From positions 78,607,550 through 78,671,549 of the forward strand of contig CM045729.1 in assembly GCA_024760905.1 (NCBI GenBank): a stretch of 64,000 nt of DNA, written 5' to 3'. Positions within the stretch are counted from its first letter, which is position 1; each line of letters opens with the position of its first letter. The stretch comes from Plotosus lineatus (lineage: Eukaryota; Chordata; Actinopteri; Siluriformes; Plotosidae). Under the pieces are notes generated by a model. It had not been told where the DNA came from. It did no database searches and saw only the letters and a program-made list of their open reading frames with translations. The translations under genes and the position numbers were made by a program. This document shows positions 22,542-37,088 of the stretch, piece after piece.

Positions 22542-25100
22542 GGGTGTGTTTGTTTATTTTTTAAAAATCTCTTACCTTTTTTTGCTGCCTGTTGTCATGA
22601 AAGTGAGCAATACATCACAGCCAATCAGCATTAACCCAACTACGTAGTAGCCTTATTGGATTTTCTATGCAGGACAGATGTGAACAGCACACAGGACAAC
22701 CATCCAAGTCATGGTTAATGACGATGGGGCTTCAATCAGGTCATATTATCTGTCAATAATATGAAAGTGTACGTGCAAAGGAAGTCTGTACTGTTATGTG
22801 ATTTTGAATTTATGGCAAGCTTGGAGATGGAGCACAGATGGGTTTGAGGGACACATGTCCATAAACCTTTGGCCATATGGTGCATTTTTAATCATTACAA
22901 TTTCTAAATTTTACAGATTACACTGTTACACCATGCAATAGTGTACTGAGGCTGTGATGTCACGTTTCCATGGTAGTGTTTTTTTTTTTTGCTCGATCGA
23001 AGTGGCATGGGTCAGCATTTCGTTGCAGAGAGAACAGTCACCGACCATACAGCAACTCTTTCTTTAATTAGTTTGTGAAACAGGGCAACGAAAAAGTAAA
23101 ACACATTAGTGTTTTTTTGGGGCACTACCATTCCTGGGAAACCCAGGGCTATTTCACAGCTACCTGAGGCTTGTCGCTTGGGACTTTAAACCTTGAGCTG
23201 AAAACCTATTTTAATTTCTGTTATTGCACGTATAGTCCTGCAGGTTCGACTCCATTACCGCTACCTTACTGTAAACACCACCCAACCCACCAAAGATCCC
23301 TTACCTCTTGAGGAACTAATGAGAAAAAAAAAAACATGTTTTAGCAAACAAAAAGGTGCAGCACCATTTATTTAAAGTGCTCATTTTAGCAAACTAATTG
23401 TATTCAACGATTTATAATAGTGTCCATCACAGCAAGTAAAAACAACTACTTATGCACTTACTTACAGAGAGCTATATCGCAAAAAATTACATACCACAAA
23501 AGCTAGTCCATGCTAACCGCAGCGTTACAGACTCATGTTCTTAAACTTTGAATTTACTCATATTTATATTATTAATTATACTTTGGGCGCAATGCGGAAT
23601 TTTTCCTTTGTTCAGAAGATCCTGAAATTTCCCCAGCAAATTCTCCAAAACAGATATTTTTTCTTCCAGTCATGATTACCTACGTTTACCCCCCAAAGCC
23701 ACAGCCAACACACCAACAGGTAATTTTGGTAAGCCACCTGTATTAGAAAACACTCAGGGCTTGGTGTTTTTAACATGCAGTCATGTGATGACAGAAACAC
23801 AACGTAGGCTCCATAGAATACTGTGCTGCTTTTTCATTTTAAAAAGTCTGATTAGTCTTTTTTTCTTGTTTTCTCTAAGCTCTCTTGTTGACTGTGGAAC
23901 ACAAAAACTGTAAAACCTCAAAGACGTTATGATTTTTCAACCTGTTTGATTTCAGAATCTCATTGAACATTGCGCTGTTTGCACATATTTAACTTGTACC
24001 GAAAACATTTAATTTGCTTTTTTTCTTTGCTGAAAAAAACCCCAAAAACAATTAGCATTTCTCCTGCATGTTTCTTTAATGGCACTCGGACGGATGTTTT
24101 TCTCCCCCCAGATCAGATGTCCATTCGGAGCTGTATTGTTGGGCTCTCTGAGATTATTACCTTGTTATTAATGACTCATAGCGCTGCTGGCTTGTTTGGC
24201 TTTCCAAGCTGAATGAAATGATGATACACATGTAGAGTAATAAAAGTCGTAAATAGCTTTTCATGGATTGGTTTCCAGCCATTTAGTTTTGCAGATGAAT
24301 TTCAGTTCAGTTCTCGCTCTCTCTCTCTCGCTTTCCCTTTAAAAAATATCTTGAGCAATATCCATGTTTATTTTGTGTATTTTTATTGACAGCTTGACCT
24401 TGTCTTGCTTGTATCTTGATCCTGCTCACGAATCGGACTTCTATGACATGGCCAGGTCGTCGTCCTGACGAGCCGACGTGAATTATTTACAGCCCTGGCT
24501 GACCACTGCTGACGAAGGGGTTATTCTAAATCAAAATGTGCAGTCTTTTGTCCCCTGATGCTTTTCTTTGGCCCTGTACTGCAGAGCCTGAAATTAACGG
24601 CGTCCTGTCAGCGGGACTGTTAAAAAAAGGGCTGAGGACAGTGCGAGTCCTTGCCTGAGATGATTGCACGACAATAAAATAAAAGTGTAATCAGTTTAGC
24701 AATGACTTTTTCAGCAATTCCCGAATGTCTGTCTTGTCAAGGGTAAGAGATTCTATTTTTAAAAACTTTTTATAGCTCCTTTATTTGTCCAAAGTAAACA
24801 CTTTGAATTGCTGGTATCAGACCTGATACTGTGAGAATTAGAAGGCTACATGGGCTCCAGTCTGTAGGACGGAGGTCTGTTCTAGATACGTCGGGAATTA
24901 AAAGTTTATCTGTCATTATCAGAAAACTGAAAATCATTTTTAATTGGTGCTCAATGCTTTATCTGCTTTGTCTGTGGCTGTGGTTTTATCTTCCTGCCTA
25001 ACATGTGCATCATGACTGTCACATGAACAGAAATGGAAAGGGGTGAATGTGGTCCATGTAATTTCATACATTTCTATGAAGCCAACACTAGTATACTATA
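22542..25100. other. Longest repeat-poor block of intron 1
   Basis: About 2.5 kb with only short homopolymers and a brief (CT)n near 24315. No exon. If intron 1 holds regulatory sequence conserved between fishes, this is the most likely place; conservation cannot be judged here. Confidence 0.5.
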
Positions 25101-25292
25101 CATACGCTCTCCGACTTACGTTCATCTGTTTTACGTTTTTTCGATTTTACGTTTTTTTGTTTTTTTTTTCAAAAAAAGTCACATTTTGAGTTTTGACGTA
25201 CCTACGTAGTATGCTGATGTAATGACGTAATGACGCTGCGTCCATTGTTAACAAACAACAGACTGAACGTGCCCCTCCTTCTTCCTAGTTCA

Positions 25293-25337
<45 letters not shown>

Positions 25338-25703
25338 TTTTTTTTTAATATCAGAATTATGGTGATTCACATCAGTGCAGGCTGAGTTCTAAATGAGTTC
25401 AACGGCGCCCTTGCTCACTTGAAAGTCCAGAAGTCCGTATAACCCACAGCAAGTACACTACTTTTGCAAGTACACTACTTTAATTAACGTTGATATTATT
25501 TGATATATTTGATATTATTTTACAATGTTATGTTCATAATATTTGATTTATGGGTGTTTTATGAGATACGGTAATGGTATTTGTGGATGTATAGTACAGT
25601 ATGAGTGTCATACGTCATATGTCACTGTAACAACTTTCGTTCACTTTCAACTTACATTCGGTCGTCCGGAATCAATTAAAAAACGTAAGTTGGGAAGCGT
25701 CTG
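25101..25703. mobile_element. Tigger/pogo-like element (family with cttacgtt ends)
   Basis: The ends are catacgctctccgacttacg at 25101 and cgtaagttgggaagcgtctg ending at 25703, inverted relative to each other and flanked by TA. The interior near 25480-25640 matches the copies at 50180-50684 and 58113-58905. The helix-turn-helix coding part present in those copies is absent here, so it is a deletion derivative. A short (TA)n lies at 25299-25333. Confidence 0.8.
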
Positions 25704-26933
25704 TATAGATATCGATAGAAAAATCACACTAGAGTGGCATAGGGTGGCTAAAAATGGCTATTTTGGAGCCAAAAAGCGTGGAGTAGATGTTTAGCAAAGG
25801 AGTGAATGAATACAACAGACTGATTTACTGAATATAAGCTTAAACAGGATTGATATCTAAACTTATTAAAAGCCTACATATCTAGGAATGATATATATAT
25901 CCATTCCAATCAAAATACAGTATTGTTATTACAGTGTATTTTTGTGGAAATTCCTGTGCAGGGGTGCCACTGTACTGTAGAAAGGTGAAATCAAATAAAC
26001 AATTGGTGTGGAAGAGTTAAGCATTAAATGTGCTTGTAAATATACCACAAATCATGTAAACGAGCAGATCCCTGTCTGATATATGTTAGTGTAATGTAGT
26101 GTTATGTGTAGATGTTTGCAATAGTGGTATGTTACTCAGAAGCTCACTAGTTTGATGTGTTAGTTTAATATCTGTATACTGTTATTTTCGCTGGTATCTT
26201 GCCTTATTAAAACTTCAACAGCCTTATGATTTCGCAGTCGTGCGAGAACGAAATGAGCTACAAATAGCAGCCTTTTGTAACAAAGAAGCGTTTGAAAGGT
26301 CATCTCATCTTCACTTTAAGAGAAGTATTCGTTTCATAAATACTCGAAAACAATAAAAAAAGAGTCACAGATTGTTGAGCATTGCTTCACTAATGGGATG
26401 TTACTTTTTCATGTGTTCAATTCCAGTACAGCTGTTCTGATTCACTTTGTACAGATCACTCGCTCAAATGTGCGGGTTATCAATGCACATTCAGTTGTTT
26501 ATTCGTATGAATCCCGCAGCCACATAACTCAGAATGTTGTCGTGTGCTGCACTACGTACAGCAGGTAAGGCTCGATAAAGGCCATCCTGATCATGATTAG
26601 CTGTCATGTAAATAAAGTGAGAGAAACACTCACTGCTGGTACTCTAGTTATGAGATTTATTGATTTGCTCTTTGTATCCAGTTACACTGGTAATCTGACA
26701 ACAACTGTTGACACTATCTCATCTTGTCTTGAGTTTGCTTGGTGCTATCTCGAGTTCGTTTTACTTCAGTAACCCAACAGAATGGTCAAGTATGCTGCAA
26801 ACTTCTCATGAGTCACTTCATTGAAATCATCTATAGATTAAAAATTTGTTCATATGAAAAAGTGTTTATATCAATAACTCTGTTCTTCAATGCTCTCCTT
26901 TTAATCATAAATAACATAATATATCAAATTAAG
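25704..26933. other. Unassigned intron sequence
   Basis: Repeat-poor and AT-rich; nothing recognised. Confidence 0.5.
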
Positions 26934-27205
26934 GCTGGATGGTGGTGTGGAGTTAGTGTTGGCTCCTCGTGCTTGCTTGGGTTTCTTCTGTGTACTCTAG
27001 TTTCCTCCCACAGTCTAAAAGCATGCACATTAGGCTAATTGGATATTCCAAATTCCTCCAATGTGTGAATATGATTTGAATTGTTGTGTATGCGTTGCCC
27101 TATGATGGCCTGGCTGGCGAGCTGTCCAAGGCGTACCCCAGAGTCGGCTGAGCCGGGCACCAGGCACTTCCGTGACCCTAATTAGGATTAAGCAGCAGAA
27201 AAATA
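26934..27205 (+). mobile_element. V-SINE-like SINE
   Basis: Degraded head, tttcctcccacagtctaaaa block near 27000, then gatggcctggctggcgagct and the L2-like tail ending gattaagcagcagaaaa. Confidence 0.75.
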
Positions 27206-27546
27206 ATTAATTAATGTTTGTAAAAAATTCAGACATTATTTGAATGTTGTGCATTAAGTACCAGAGAAAAGTTTGAGTTGTTGACTCCGGGTGTTTGATT
27301 TTGAACCGTTATTTTGTAAAGAATTTGAGCTTTCTCATGTGTCTGGGACTTTACCAGCTTTTCCTTTTTTTTAATAATGAGGCTGGTGAAGAGAGTGTTG
27401 TTCATAGCAGTGATCTTGTAAGTGAGAATAATTTTTCATAAACCACTTTAAAACAACAAGCTGATCATGACTGCAGCTTTTACAATGTATAAATTGATTA
27501 ATTAATTTACAAAACACATTTGTTGAATTGCTGTAGTATAATAAGT

Positions 27547-27822
27547 GAGGCGAGGTGGTGTCATGGTTAGTTTTGAGGTCCTGGGTTTGAATGCCAGACC
27601 AGTGTGTTTTTATGTGACATTTGCATGTTCTTCCCAGGCATTCTGGTTTTCTCCCACAGTACAGAGACATGCACATTAGGATAATTGGCTGTTCCAAGTT
27701 TAACTTTGGTGAGTGGGAATGGTTGTATGTGTGTTGTCCTGTGATGGTCTGGCAAGCTTTTTGCCCAGTGGAGATAGGCTCAAGCCTCCCTGAGACCCTA
27801 GTCGGATTAAGTGGCTTTGCAA
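27547..27822 (+). mobile_element. V-SINE-like SINE
   Basis: Head aggcgaggtggtgtcatggt with B-box-like gggtttgaatgcc, the ttctcccacagtacagagac block, and a diverged L2-like tail ending gattaagtggc. Confidence 0.75.
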
Positions 27823-28044
27823 ATAAGAGAGGAAGTGCAGCATAAGAGGAACAGGATACATTGTTATAGGAAAAAGAATATGTAGTGCGATTGATGACAT
27901 GTGAAACCTCACTTCATCTCAATGTATTATGTAAAATAAAATGGCTGAGTATAAGTAGATAGTCATATCTATGAAATTGTGTTGAAGGAAGAATGAAAGA
28001 TACGACATGTAAATGTGAATAAAGAAGAAAGAGTATAAAAGTTA

Positions 28045-28980
28045 GGCAGCGTGGTTAGTAGTGGTTACCATGGCCGATTTCCGGACTCGGGGCATTTTTT
28101 ATGTGGCATTAGCACATTCACCCCGTACTTGTAGGCTTGTTCCGGGTGCTCCGGTTTCCTCCCACAGTCCAAAAAACGTGCTCAGTAAGCTGTTGGGGTG
28201 TCATTGAAAACCCATTATTGGTATCGATATATTGATAAAAAAAAAATTTCCGATGTAATGATACATTAGAATAATGCTGTACTGTTCCATAAAATGGCTC
28301 ACGAGCCAGATGTGGCTGTTTTGATGACTGTATTTGGCTCTCAGATAAATCAGGTGGCCTTTCTTAACAGAATAATGAATACATAATTTCACTGTCATTT
28401 AAATAAAAATACAAAAAAGCCATCAAATAAAACAACAACAGATGACTCTCGCGCATTTAAATCTATACATCTATTTTCAATGCCACGTCATCTGACGGTC
28501 CCTTTTGGAAACAACGGCTCGTGTCCGGACGATCCGGACTAGTCTGAAGCTACAGATTTTGTCCGTTGCATCTGAAATCCGTTAAAGCGAAGTCCGTAAA
28601 ACCGAGGCATGAGTGTACTTTATTTATTAAAACATACCACTTGCTCTAGTGTTATTTAAATTAAAAAAACTTTGTGTGAAATTTAATATAAGATGAATTT
28701 TATATAACATTAGAAGTATCGATATCCCTTTTATAGGTATCGATTATAGATCGACATAATTTCACCGGCGATTTTGCGATATTCCGATTGTCAATGACAT
28801 CCCTAGTAAGCTGAGTGACTGTTCCTAATCACCCCTAGGTGTGAGTGTGAATATCTGTGTGCTTCTTACCTGCGATGGCCTGGCGAGCTGTTCAAGGGTG
28901 TACCTCGCCCCTGCCCAGAGTCAGCTAAGATGGGCACCAGCCTCCTCGCGACCCTAATTAGGATAAGGTGCTTAGAAAAG
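28045..28980 (+). mobile_element. V-SINE-like SINE split by a hAT element
   Basis: The head and middle (ggtttcctcccacagtccaa) run to 28191. The middle and tail resume at 28805 (taatcacccctaggtgtgag, then gcgatggcctggcgagctgt). The hAT insertion lies between. Confidence 0.82.
28192..28804. mobile_element. Non-autonomous hAT element
   Basis: 613 bases bracketed by a perfect 8-base duplication agtaagct at 28184-28191 and 28805-28812, the hAT hallmark. The ends are gttggggtgtcattgaaaac and, reversed, agggatgtcattgacaatc. The interior has a gagccagatgtggctgtt motif. A segment near 28545-28613 ends in accgaggcatgagtgta, also found at 60366. Confidence 0.88.
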
Positions 28981-29728
28981 GACTCAATTATATGAGTATA
29001 AGAAAGGTGTAAATGTACAGCAGGTAATGGGCAGATGAAAGTAACCAGTGGGTGGTGCTCGGTGGTGGAGCGGCAACCCAAACACCACAGGAAGACGGAA
29101 AATGTTGTTTTGTAGAGCGCAGCAGTTTCTCTTGGTAAACAACTTGACCACTGCTTCAAAGCAAATCTTATCACGCTTCAGAACGAACACTGATGTGTGT
29201 GCTATTGCTGTGGCAGGTGAAGCTAATGGTGGCTGTGATTCATCCTGATCATCTCAAACCTAATCTATTTATGATGATCTGCGGACACTTGGAACGCTCA
29301 CTGGCAAAAAGAACCCTTTTAATTATGTTTACTAAATCACAAACATTGATTCAGCTTTTGAGTGGAGAAACCGGCTTAACATCCTGTGGCATTAAGCATC
29401 CATTCAACGGAATGCTGGAAACACCCTCCACTTGTGACTTGGGTCTTTGGACAATTTTATGCAAATTCTTACAATTTGCATATGAAAATATATTCGGCTA
29501 AGTTTGGAGGCGGTGCTATTATTGCATGTTTTTATGTAGGACCTCATCTTAATAGACCATTCTTCTTGTGGATGATTGAACTTCAGTGGTGGTGGTGTCC
29601 ATATGATTCTGTCAATACTACATTGTGAAACAATAACATATTAAATATCTCAATCTTGAAGTACTGTACCTGCACAGACATTCGTAAATCGTGCTCAGTA
29701 CCATTTTTACTGTGAACATCTCATCATT
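28981..29728. other. Unassigned intron sequence
   Basis: Small + frames (66-102 codons) at 29048-29628 show no motif. Some phrases feel like a decayed Tc1 transposase, but no catalytic block is visible. Confidence 0.4.
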
Positions 29729-29907
29729 CAGGGATCCCTCACGTTCTGCGGTTAATGGGGACTGAGACCCCCGCGACCACCGATTTCCGCGAAGTAGGAT
29801 CGACCTCCTGACTAACGTACAACTCTATAAATGCTTATAATAACAATTACACATTCAAAAATAATGCATAAGATGTAAATAAAATATAAATACACACATG
29901 TACAAAT

Positions 29908-29970
<63 letters not shown>

Positions 29971-30200
29971 TTCGCCTGCACACACTCAGATGCGCACCTC
30001 ACATAAAAATGTAAGCAGTTTTGTTGGTTTTTTTTTTTTGTTTTTGTTTGTTGGGGTTTCTGTGCACAATTGGCCTTGTTTTGTGGCATTTTCCTTAACT
30101 TTGTCATGATTTTCCCTTAATTTCTTCAAGAATATTTTTGAAAAACTCACGATGCACTGAAACGGCAGAAACTGAAGCACAAAGTAACGAGGGATCACTG
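29729..30200. mobile_element. MITE of the cagggatccctc family, complete
   Basis: Ends cagggatccctcac at 29729 and gagggatcactg ending at 30200. Inside are ctataaatgcttataataac, a (CA)n at 29909-29968, and tggcattttccttaac, as in the copies at 2601 and 47308. Confidence 0.85.
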
Positions 30201-30900
30201 TAATGCACATGTATGTGTGTGTATACGTCATATTTTTGTGTGCACAGAGGTCACCCAAAACGCGTGTGCCAAGTAGACTCAGCTTTTAATTCAAGTAAAT
30301 AATATGGATTAATTAATCTAAACACACTCACAGAATTTTCAACACATACTCAAAATAACAAAGCTGGCTGGAGCTCACCTGTTCATGAGCTCCAGAACAA
30401 AAAACATCTGCGCAGGCGCAAAAGCAGGCCTGTCAAAGAAGCAGGCTTCAAGCGGGTAACAACAAAAGTTGAATTTCTCATACAACTTCAAGTTTAACGT
30501 TTTTTTAATTCAATTATTACCCGACCCTGGATGAAGTGGAGGAATATGAGATGAGCTGATAAGATTAAATTGAATAAAAAATTTGTTTAATCGAAACAAC
30601 AAAAATGCACAGTATTCAAAAGGAATTAATTCTTTGATAAAAGTTGTTTTAAAGAAGAGCTGTAGTCTTCTTTATCTAAATCCCTAATCCTGCTGATTTG
30701 TATCCTGTACAAAATTTCATGTGCACTTCACACATACACTGAGAACCAGTGCTAACAAGCACAGCTCTTTCCCACGCACACGATCTGAAACCTCCGTTCC
30801 AAGTCAGCTTCTCAGCAGTTTTATTTATTTATTTTTGCGTTTCGTTGCTGTCTGTTCAGGATAGACAGATGCCAATAAAAAAATCCTGCATCCTGTGCTT
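30201..30900. other. Unassigned intron sequence
   Basis: Nothing recognised. Confidence 0.45.
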
Positions 30901-31238
30901 TGGGCAGTGGTGGCCTGGTGGTATAGGGCGCTGGAACGTTGTGCCTAAGATTGGGGGTTCGATTCTCACTGTCCACAAGGTTGTCACTGTCCCTACAGTA
31001 CAGCTAACTGGGTTATCAAAGGCGGGCCATGTCTCGCACTGTCTATGGTGAGAGGCATGTAAAAGAACCATTGCTGACTTTCGTAAAGAGTAGCTGCAAA
31101 GCCGTCAACGTCTTTCTGTCCCTTGCTAAAGGGTTGTATCAGGAAAGGCATCCTACGTAAAAAAATCTATGCCAAATCAAACGTGTGAATCATTTGCTGT
31201 GACGACTCCTGATAAAGGGAAAAAGCCATAAGGAAATC
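30901..31238 (+). mobile_element. SINE, shared head with RTE-type tail
   Basis: gggcagtggtggcctggtgg head, B-box-like ggttcgattctc, body, then ccttgctaaagggttgtatc and an end with tttgctgtgacgactcctg. A weak duplication (cctgtgctt before, cccgtgctt after) flanks it. Confidence 0.85.
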
Positions 31239-31344
31239 TCTCCCGTGCTTGAACCAGAGACTGTAAGATCAAGAATCTGGAATTAACATTAAGCTTTTAA
31301 CATTCTTGCATATTTTAGCTTCTCACACACCTGAATTAGCTCTT

Positions 31345-31346
<2 letters not shown>

Positions 31347-31400
<54 letters not shown>
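31347..31400. repeat. (TA)n microsatellite
   Basis: Pure TA up to the first base of a Tigger-like element. Confidence 0.95.
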
Positions 31401-33060
<1,660 letters not shown>

Positions 33061-33065
33061 ATAAA

Positions 33066-33861
33066 AGAATCCCTTGCTACTTCGCACTTAAATTCATGTG
33101 GCTTCAGTGCATCACGATTTTTAAAATATAAAGAAATAAATAAATATTCATTGAATTAAAAAAATAAGGAAATTAAGGAAAAATAGAGGAAAATTGAAGG
33201 AAAATGCCACAACAAGTCCAATTATGCAAGAAACAAGCCAAAATCTCATCAAAACTAGTTACACTGTTGCATCTGTGTGTGCGCGCGCATCTACGCGCGT
33301 GCGTGCGCGCATATGTATGTGTGTCATTTTCTTCTCATGCAATACCATTTGTATGTGTGTGTATTTATATTTTATTTACATCTTATGTGATTTTTTTTAA
33401 TGTTTAATTGTTATTATAAGCATTTATAGCTTTGAATATGTATTTATTGATATTATATACACATATAATAATAATAATAATATAATATAATATAATTATA
33501 TATTATATACACATATACATGTATGTACCCTCCTGCAGCGGCACTGGAACCCAGTCGTATCGGCACTTGCCTTTCCATTGGATCCTTCCGGTGGCGCCGA
33601 GACAGGGGGGGACTTGCTGCTTGGGTAACAGCCTGTCCCTCATTACTCCCTACCCAGGCTCTGTGCACTGGGGAGTATCACCAGTCGGGATACTGGCCAG
33701 AGCGCAGCCATAGTCCTTCGGGACTGACGGAGGCCTACTACTACTATATGTATGTACTGTATATGTCAGTCAGGGTGAGGTGAGGGGTGATCCTACTTCG
33801 TGGATTTTGATGGTCGCGTGGGGATCTCGGTACCAATTAACCTCGGAAAGTGAGGGATCCT
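33066..33861. mobile_element. MITE of the cagggatccctc family, interrupted
   Basis: Left end agaatcccttgctacttcgc; right end ggaaagtgagggatcc near 33860. The same interior landmarks as other copies appear in reverse order. A foreign 0.23-kb segment lies at 33523-33750. Confidence 0.78.
33523..33750 (+). mobile_element. Unidentified GC-rich insertion with a (CTA)n tail
   Basis: This segment is clearly GC-richer than the MITE around it and ends cggaggcctactactactat. The trinucleotide tail suggests the 3' end of a non-LTR retroelement. I cannot name the family. Confidence 0.45.
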
Positions 33862-34026
33862 TTGTTATTATAAGCATTTATAGCATTGAATATGTATTTA
33901 TTGATATTATGACGTATATGTATATGTATATGTGTATATAATATCAACAAATACATATTCAATGCTATAAATGCGTATAATAACAATTAAACATTAAAAA
34001 TAATACATAACATGTAAATAAAATAT

Positions 34027-34081
<55 letters not shown>

Positions 34082-34493
34082 TGCGCGCCACACAGATGCG
34101 CATGCACACAGTCGGATGCACACCGCACAAAAATGTAACTACAGTGGTACCTCATGTTATGAAAGACCCAACAAACAAAAAATCCAAGTCACGAAACACA
34201 TTTACCTAAAATTTCCATCTCTGGATACGAAAAAAATTCACGTTACGAAACGCGCCATCTCAAAAATTCAAACAATGTGCAAGTTGCTCTCCCATTGGCT
34301 ATCTCACAACACCCGCCCCGCTGGTCTCCCATTGGCTATTATGGAGCTGCATCTTTGAGGCATTTTCTTTAACTTTTTCCCCTATTCTTCCTGAATTTCC
34401 TTATTATTTCATTCAATTGATATTTTAAAAAAAAAAAAATGTGATGCACTAAAGCCCGCATGAATTGAAGCGCGAAGTAGCGAGGGATCCCTG
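33862..34493. mobile_element. MITE of the cagggatccctc family, opposite orientation
   Basis: Right end gaagtagcgagggatccctg at 34493. Its left part (33870-33915) and the sequence at 33940-33985 are inverted copies (ttataagcatttatagcatt against aatgctataaatgcgtataa). A (CA)n is at 34027-34079 and a Tigger-like fragment at 34142-34355. Confidence 0.72.
34142..34355. mobile_element. Tigger-like fragment (cagtggtacctc family) inside a MITE
   Basis: Starts cagtggtacctcatgttatg after TA and shares cccgccccgctggtctccca with 35785 and 59080. The right terminus is missing. Confidence 0.65.
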
Positions 34494-35524
34494 TATATAC
34501 TTTTTTCAGAAGATATTTTAATGGAATCAATTTTTATGACTGAAGTTCATGGACATGTCCAAAGTCATATTCATTTGTAATCTTAGCTTTACATTGAGTC
34601 TGTGTTCTCATTGGATTTGAGAGAATTATGATGAGCATCTGGGGTTGTGGGGTTGAATCGTGATGATCTTGAGGGAACTTTTTCAAAAAACTTTGCTGTG
34701 ATTGTTACAATTTTTTAAGATTTGATTCCATCATGATACGTGAGAACGTGGGAATCGTAGTAAAGTGCATTAGAGCATAACAGACCTCAACGGAGTGTAA
34801 GAGACCTTGATGCACTAACATAGGGGATCTTGACGAACTTGAAAACACAATTCCTTCCGGGTCTATCTCCTGGAAGCATAATACCTCATTTTTATACTCA
34901 TAAATTTAAAGTGCGATCATAAGTCATCGAGATCCATGTTTTTTTTAATCGCAGTTAAAGAACCATCTTGCATTTATCTTTCACATTAAAAAGATTATGA
35001 GCACTGTGAGGTGAATCAAGTAAAGCTGATTATCTGGTTACTGTGAAATTTTCAAAGCAGGGGCTGTATTAGGCAGAAAGTGAACACTTAAAGTTGATGC
35101 AAGTGTGAGGATCTGAGTGATTTTGACATGAGGCACATTGATGGATTCACTGTTTCCGTTCATCTTCAAAACGAGTACAGTACCTAAGTTAATATTTAGA
35201 ATGTTTGTGTCTGTGATTTTATGTACTGTAGTGTAGCATGTTTATCCTTTTGTTTTGTTTTTCCAATTTATGATACAATTTATGAGCTGAGAGCTCAAGA
35301 GGGACAGTCTTCTAGCACCGAGAAGAGCACTGCTAGTCTGTATAGCCTGTGATTAAATGGAAATGATTAAATGTGTGTGTGTTTAGCACTCCATTCTGTG
35401 TGTTCGAGCCACGCCCTCTCCAATGCGCAACTCTTTTCTGAGAAACCACAACACTAAAATAAAAACCACAGAAAAGTTAAAAAGTCTCTCACAACACAAA
35501 CCATAACATAATGTACTGTATTCA
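34494..35524. other. Unassigned intron sequence
   Basis: Nothing recognised. Confidence 0.45.
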
Positions 35525-35715
35525 ATAATTTTTTCACTTAATTTGCGGACCTATGGTATGAGTTACGGTACCGTTAACTTCTGTTCACAAGATGATGGAA
35601 CAGATTAAGACCATTTGCATTGTTTGTAATGGGAAAAGTGGATTTGGAATCCGAGCAAATCAGAATCCGAGCAGCTATCTGGAATGGATAAAGTTCGAGT
35701 ACCGTGGCTCCACTG
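35525..35715. mobile_element. Possible Tigger-like right end
   Basis: Ends agtaccgtggctccactg before a TG/TA tract (35716-35766). The terminal form fits the TA-target families here, but the left end is not found. Confidence 0.35.
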
Positions 35716-35721
35716 TGTGTA

Positions 35722-35767
<46 letters not shown>

Positions 35768-35784
35768 ATATCGTATACTAAATC

Positions 35785-36289
35785 CCGCCCCGCTGGCCTC
35801 CCATTGGCTAGGAGGGATGAAGCAGCTCTCTCCCATTAGCTATTATGGAGCTGAATCTACCATGATGCTTTTCGTGTAAAGGACAGAGTTACTGTCGTTT
35901 CATGCTTTATTTCTTGACTCAGGCTTTTATCCTTCCATAAACATTTGCAAGATTGTAACGCTGCTTAGAAGACATGGTCAACACACGTGCGCACACACAC
36001 ACACACGCACGCACGTGCGTGATTTCCGGTTCGAGTAAGAAGAAGAAACGGGCTTGAGTGATATCACAAAGGAATATGGCCAAACCCGTCTACCATCGGT
36101 ACGATATTGAAGCAGATGGAGGTCTTAAAAGGTATGATTTTATAATTTTTAAAGGGTTTAGGGGGTAGTATTGGGAGCCTTGGAAAGAAATTATGCGTTT
36201 TACATGTAAAGTGCTATTCACTTTACAAAAAATACAGGTTACGAAAAAGGCTCTGGAACGGACTAATTTTGTAAAGTGAGGTACCACTG
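35785..36289. mobile_element. Tigger-like element (cagtggtacctc family), left end lost
   Basis: Shares cccgccccgctggcctccca and agaagacatggtcaacac with 58909-59731. Right end gtaaagtgaggtaccactg at 36289, followed by TA. Confidence 0.7.
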
Positions 36290-36298
36290 TATAATATA

Positions 36299-37080
<782 letters not shown>

Positions 37081-37088
37081 CATACATA

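Noticed and set aside
29048..29628. Possible fourth Tc1 copy
   Set aside because: A few phrases are suggestive, but no DD34E block or terminal repeat could be found.
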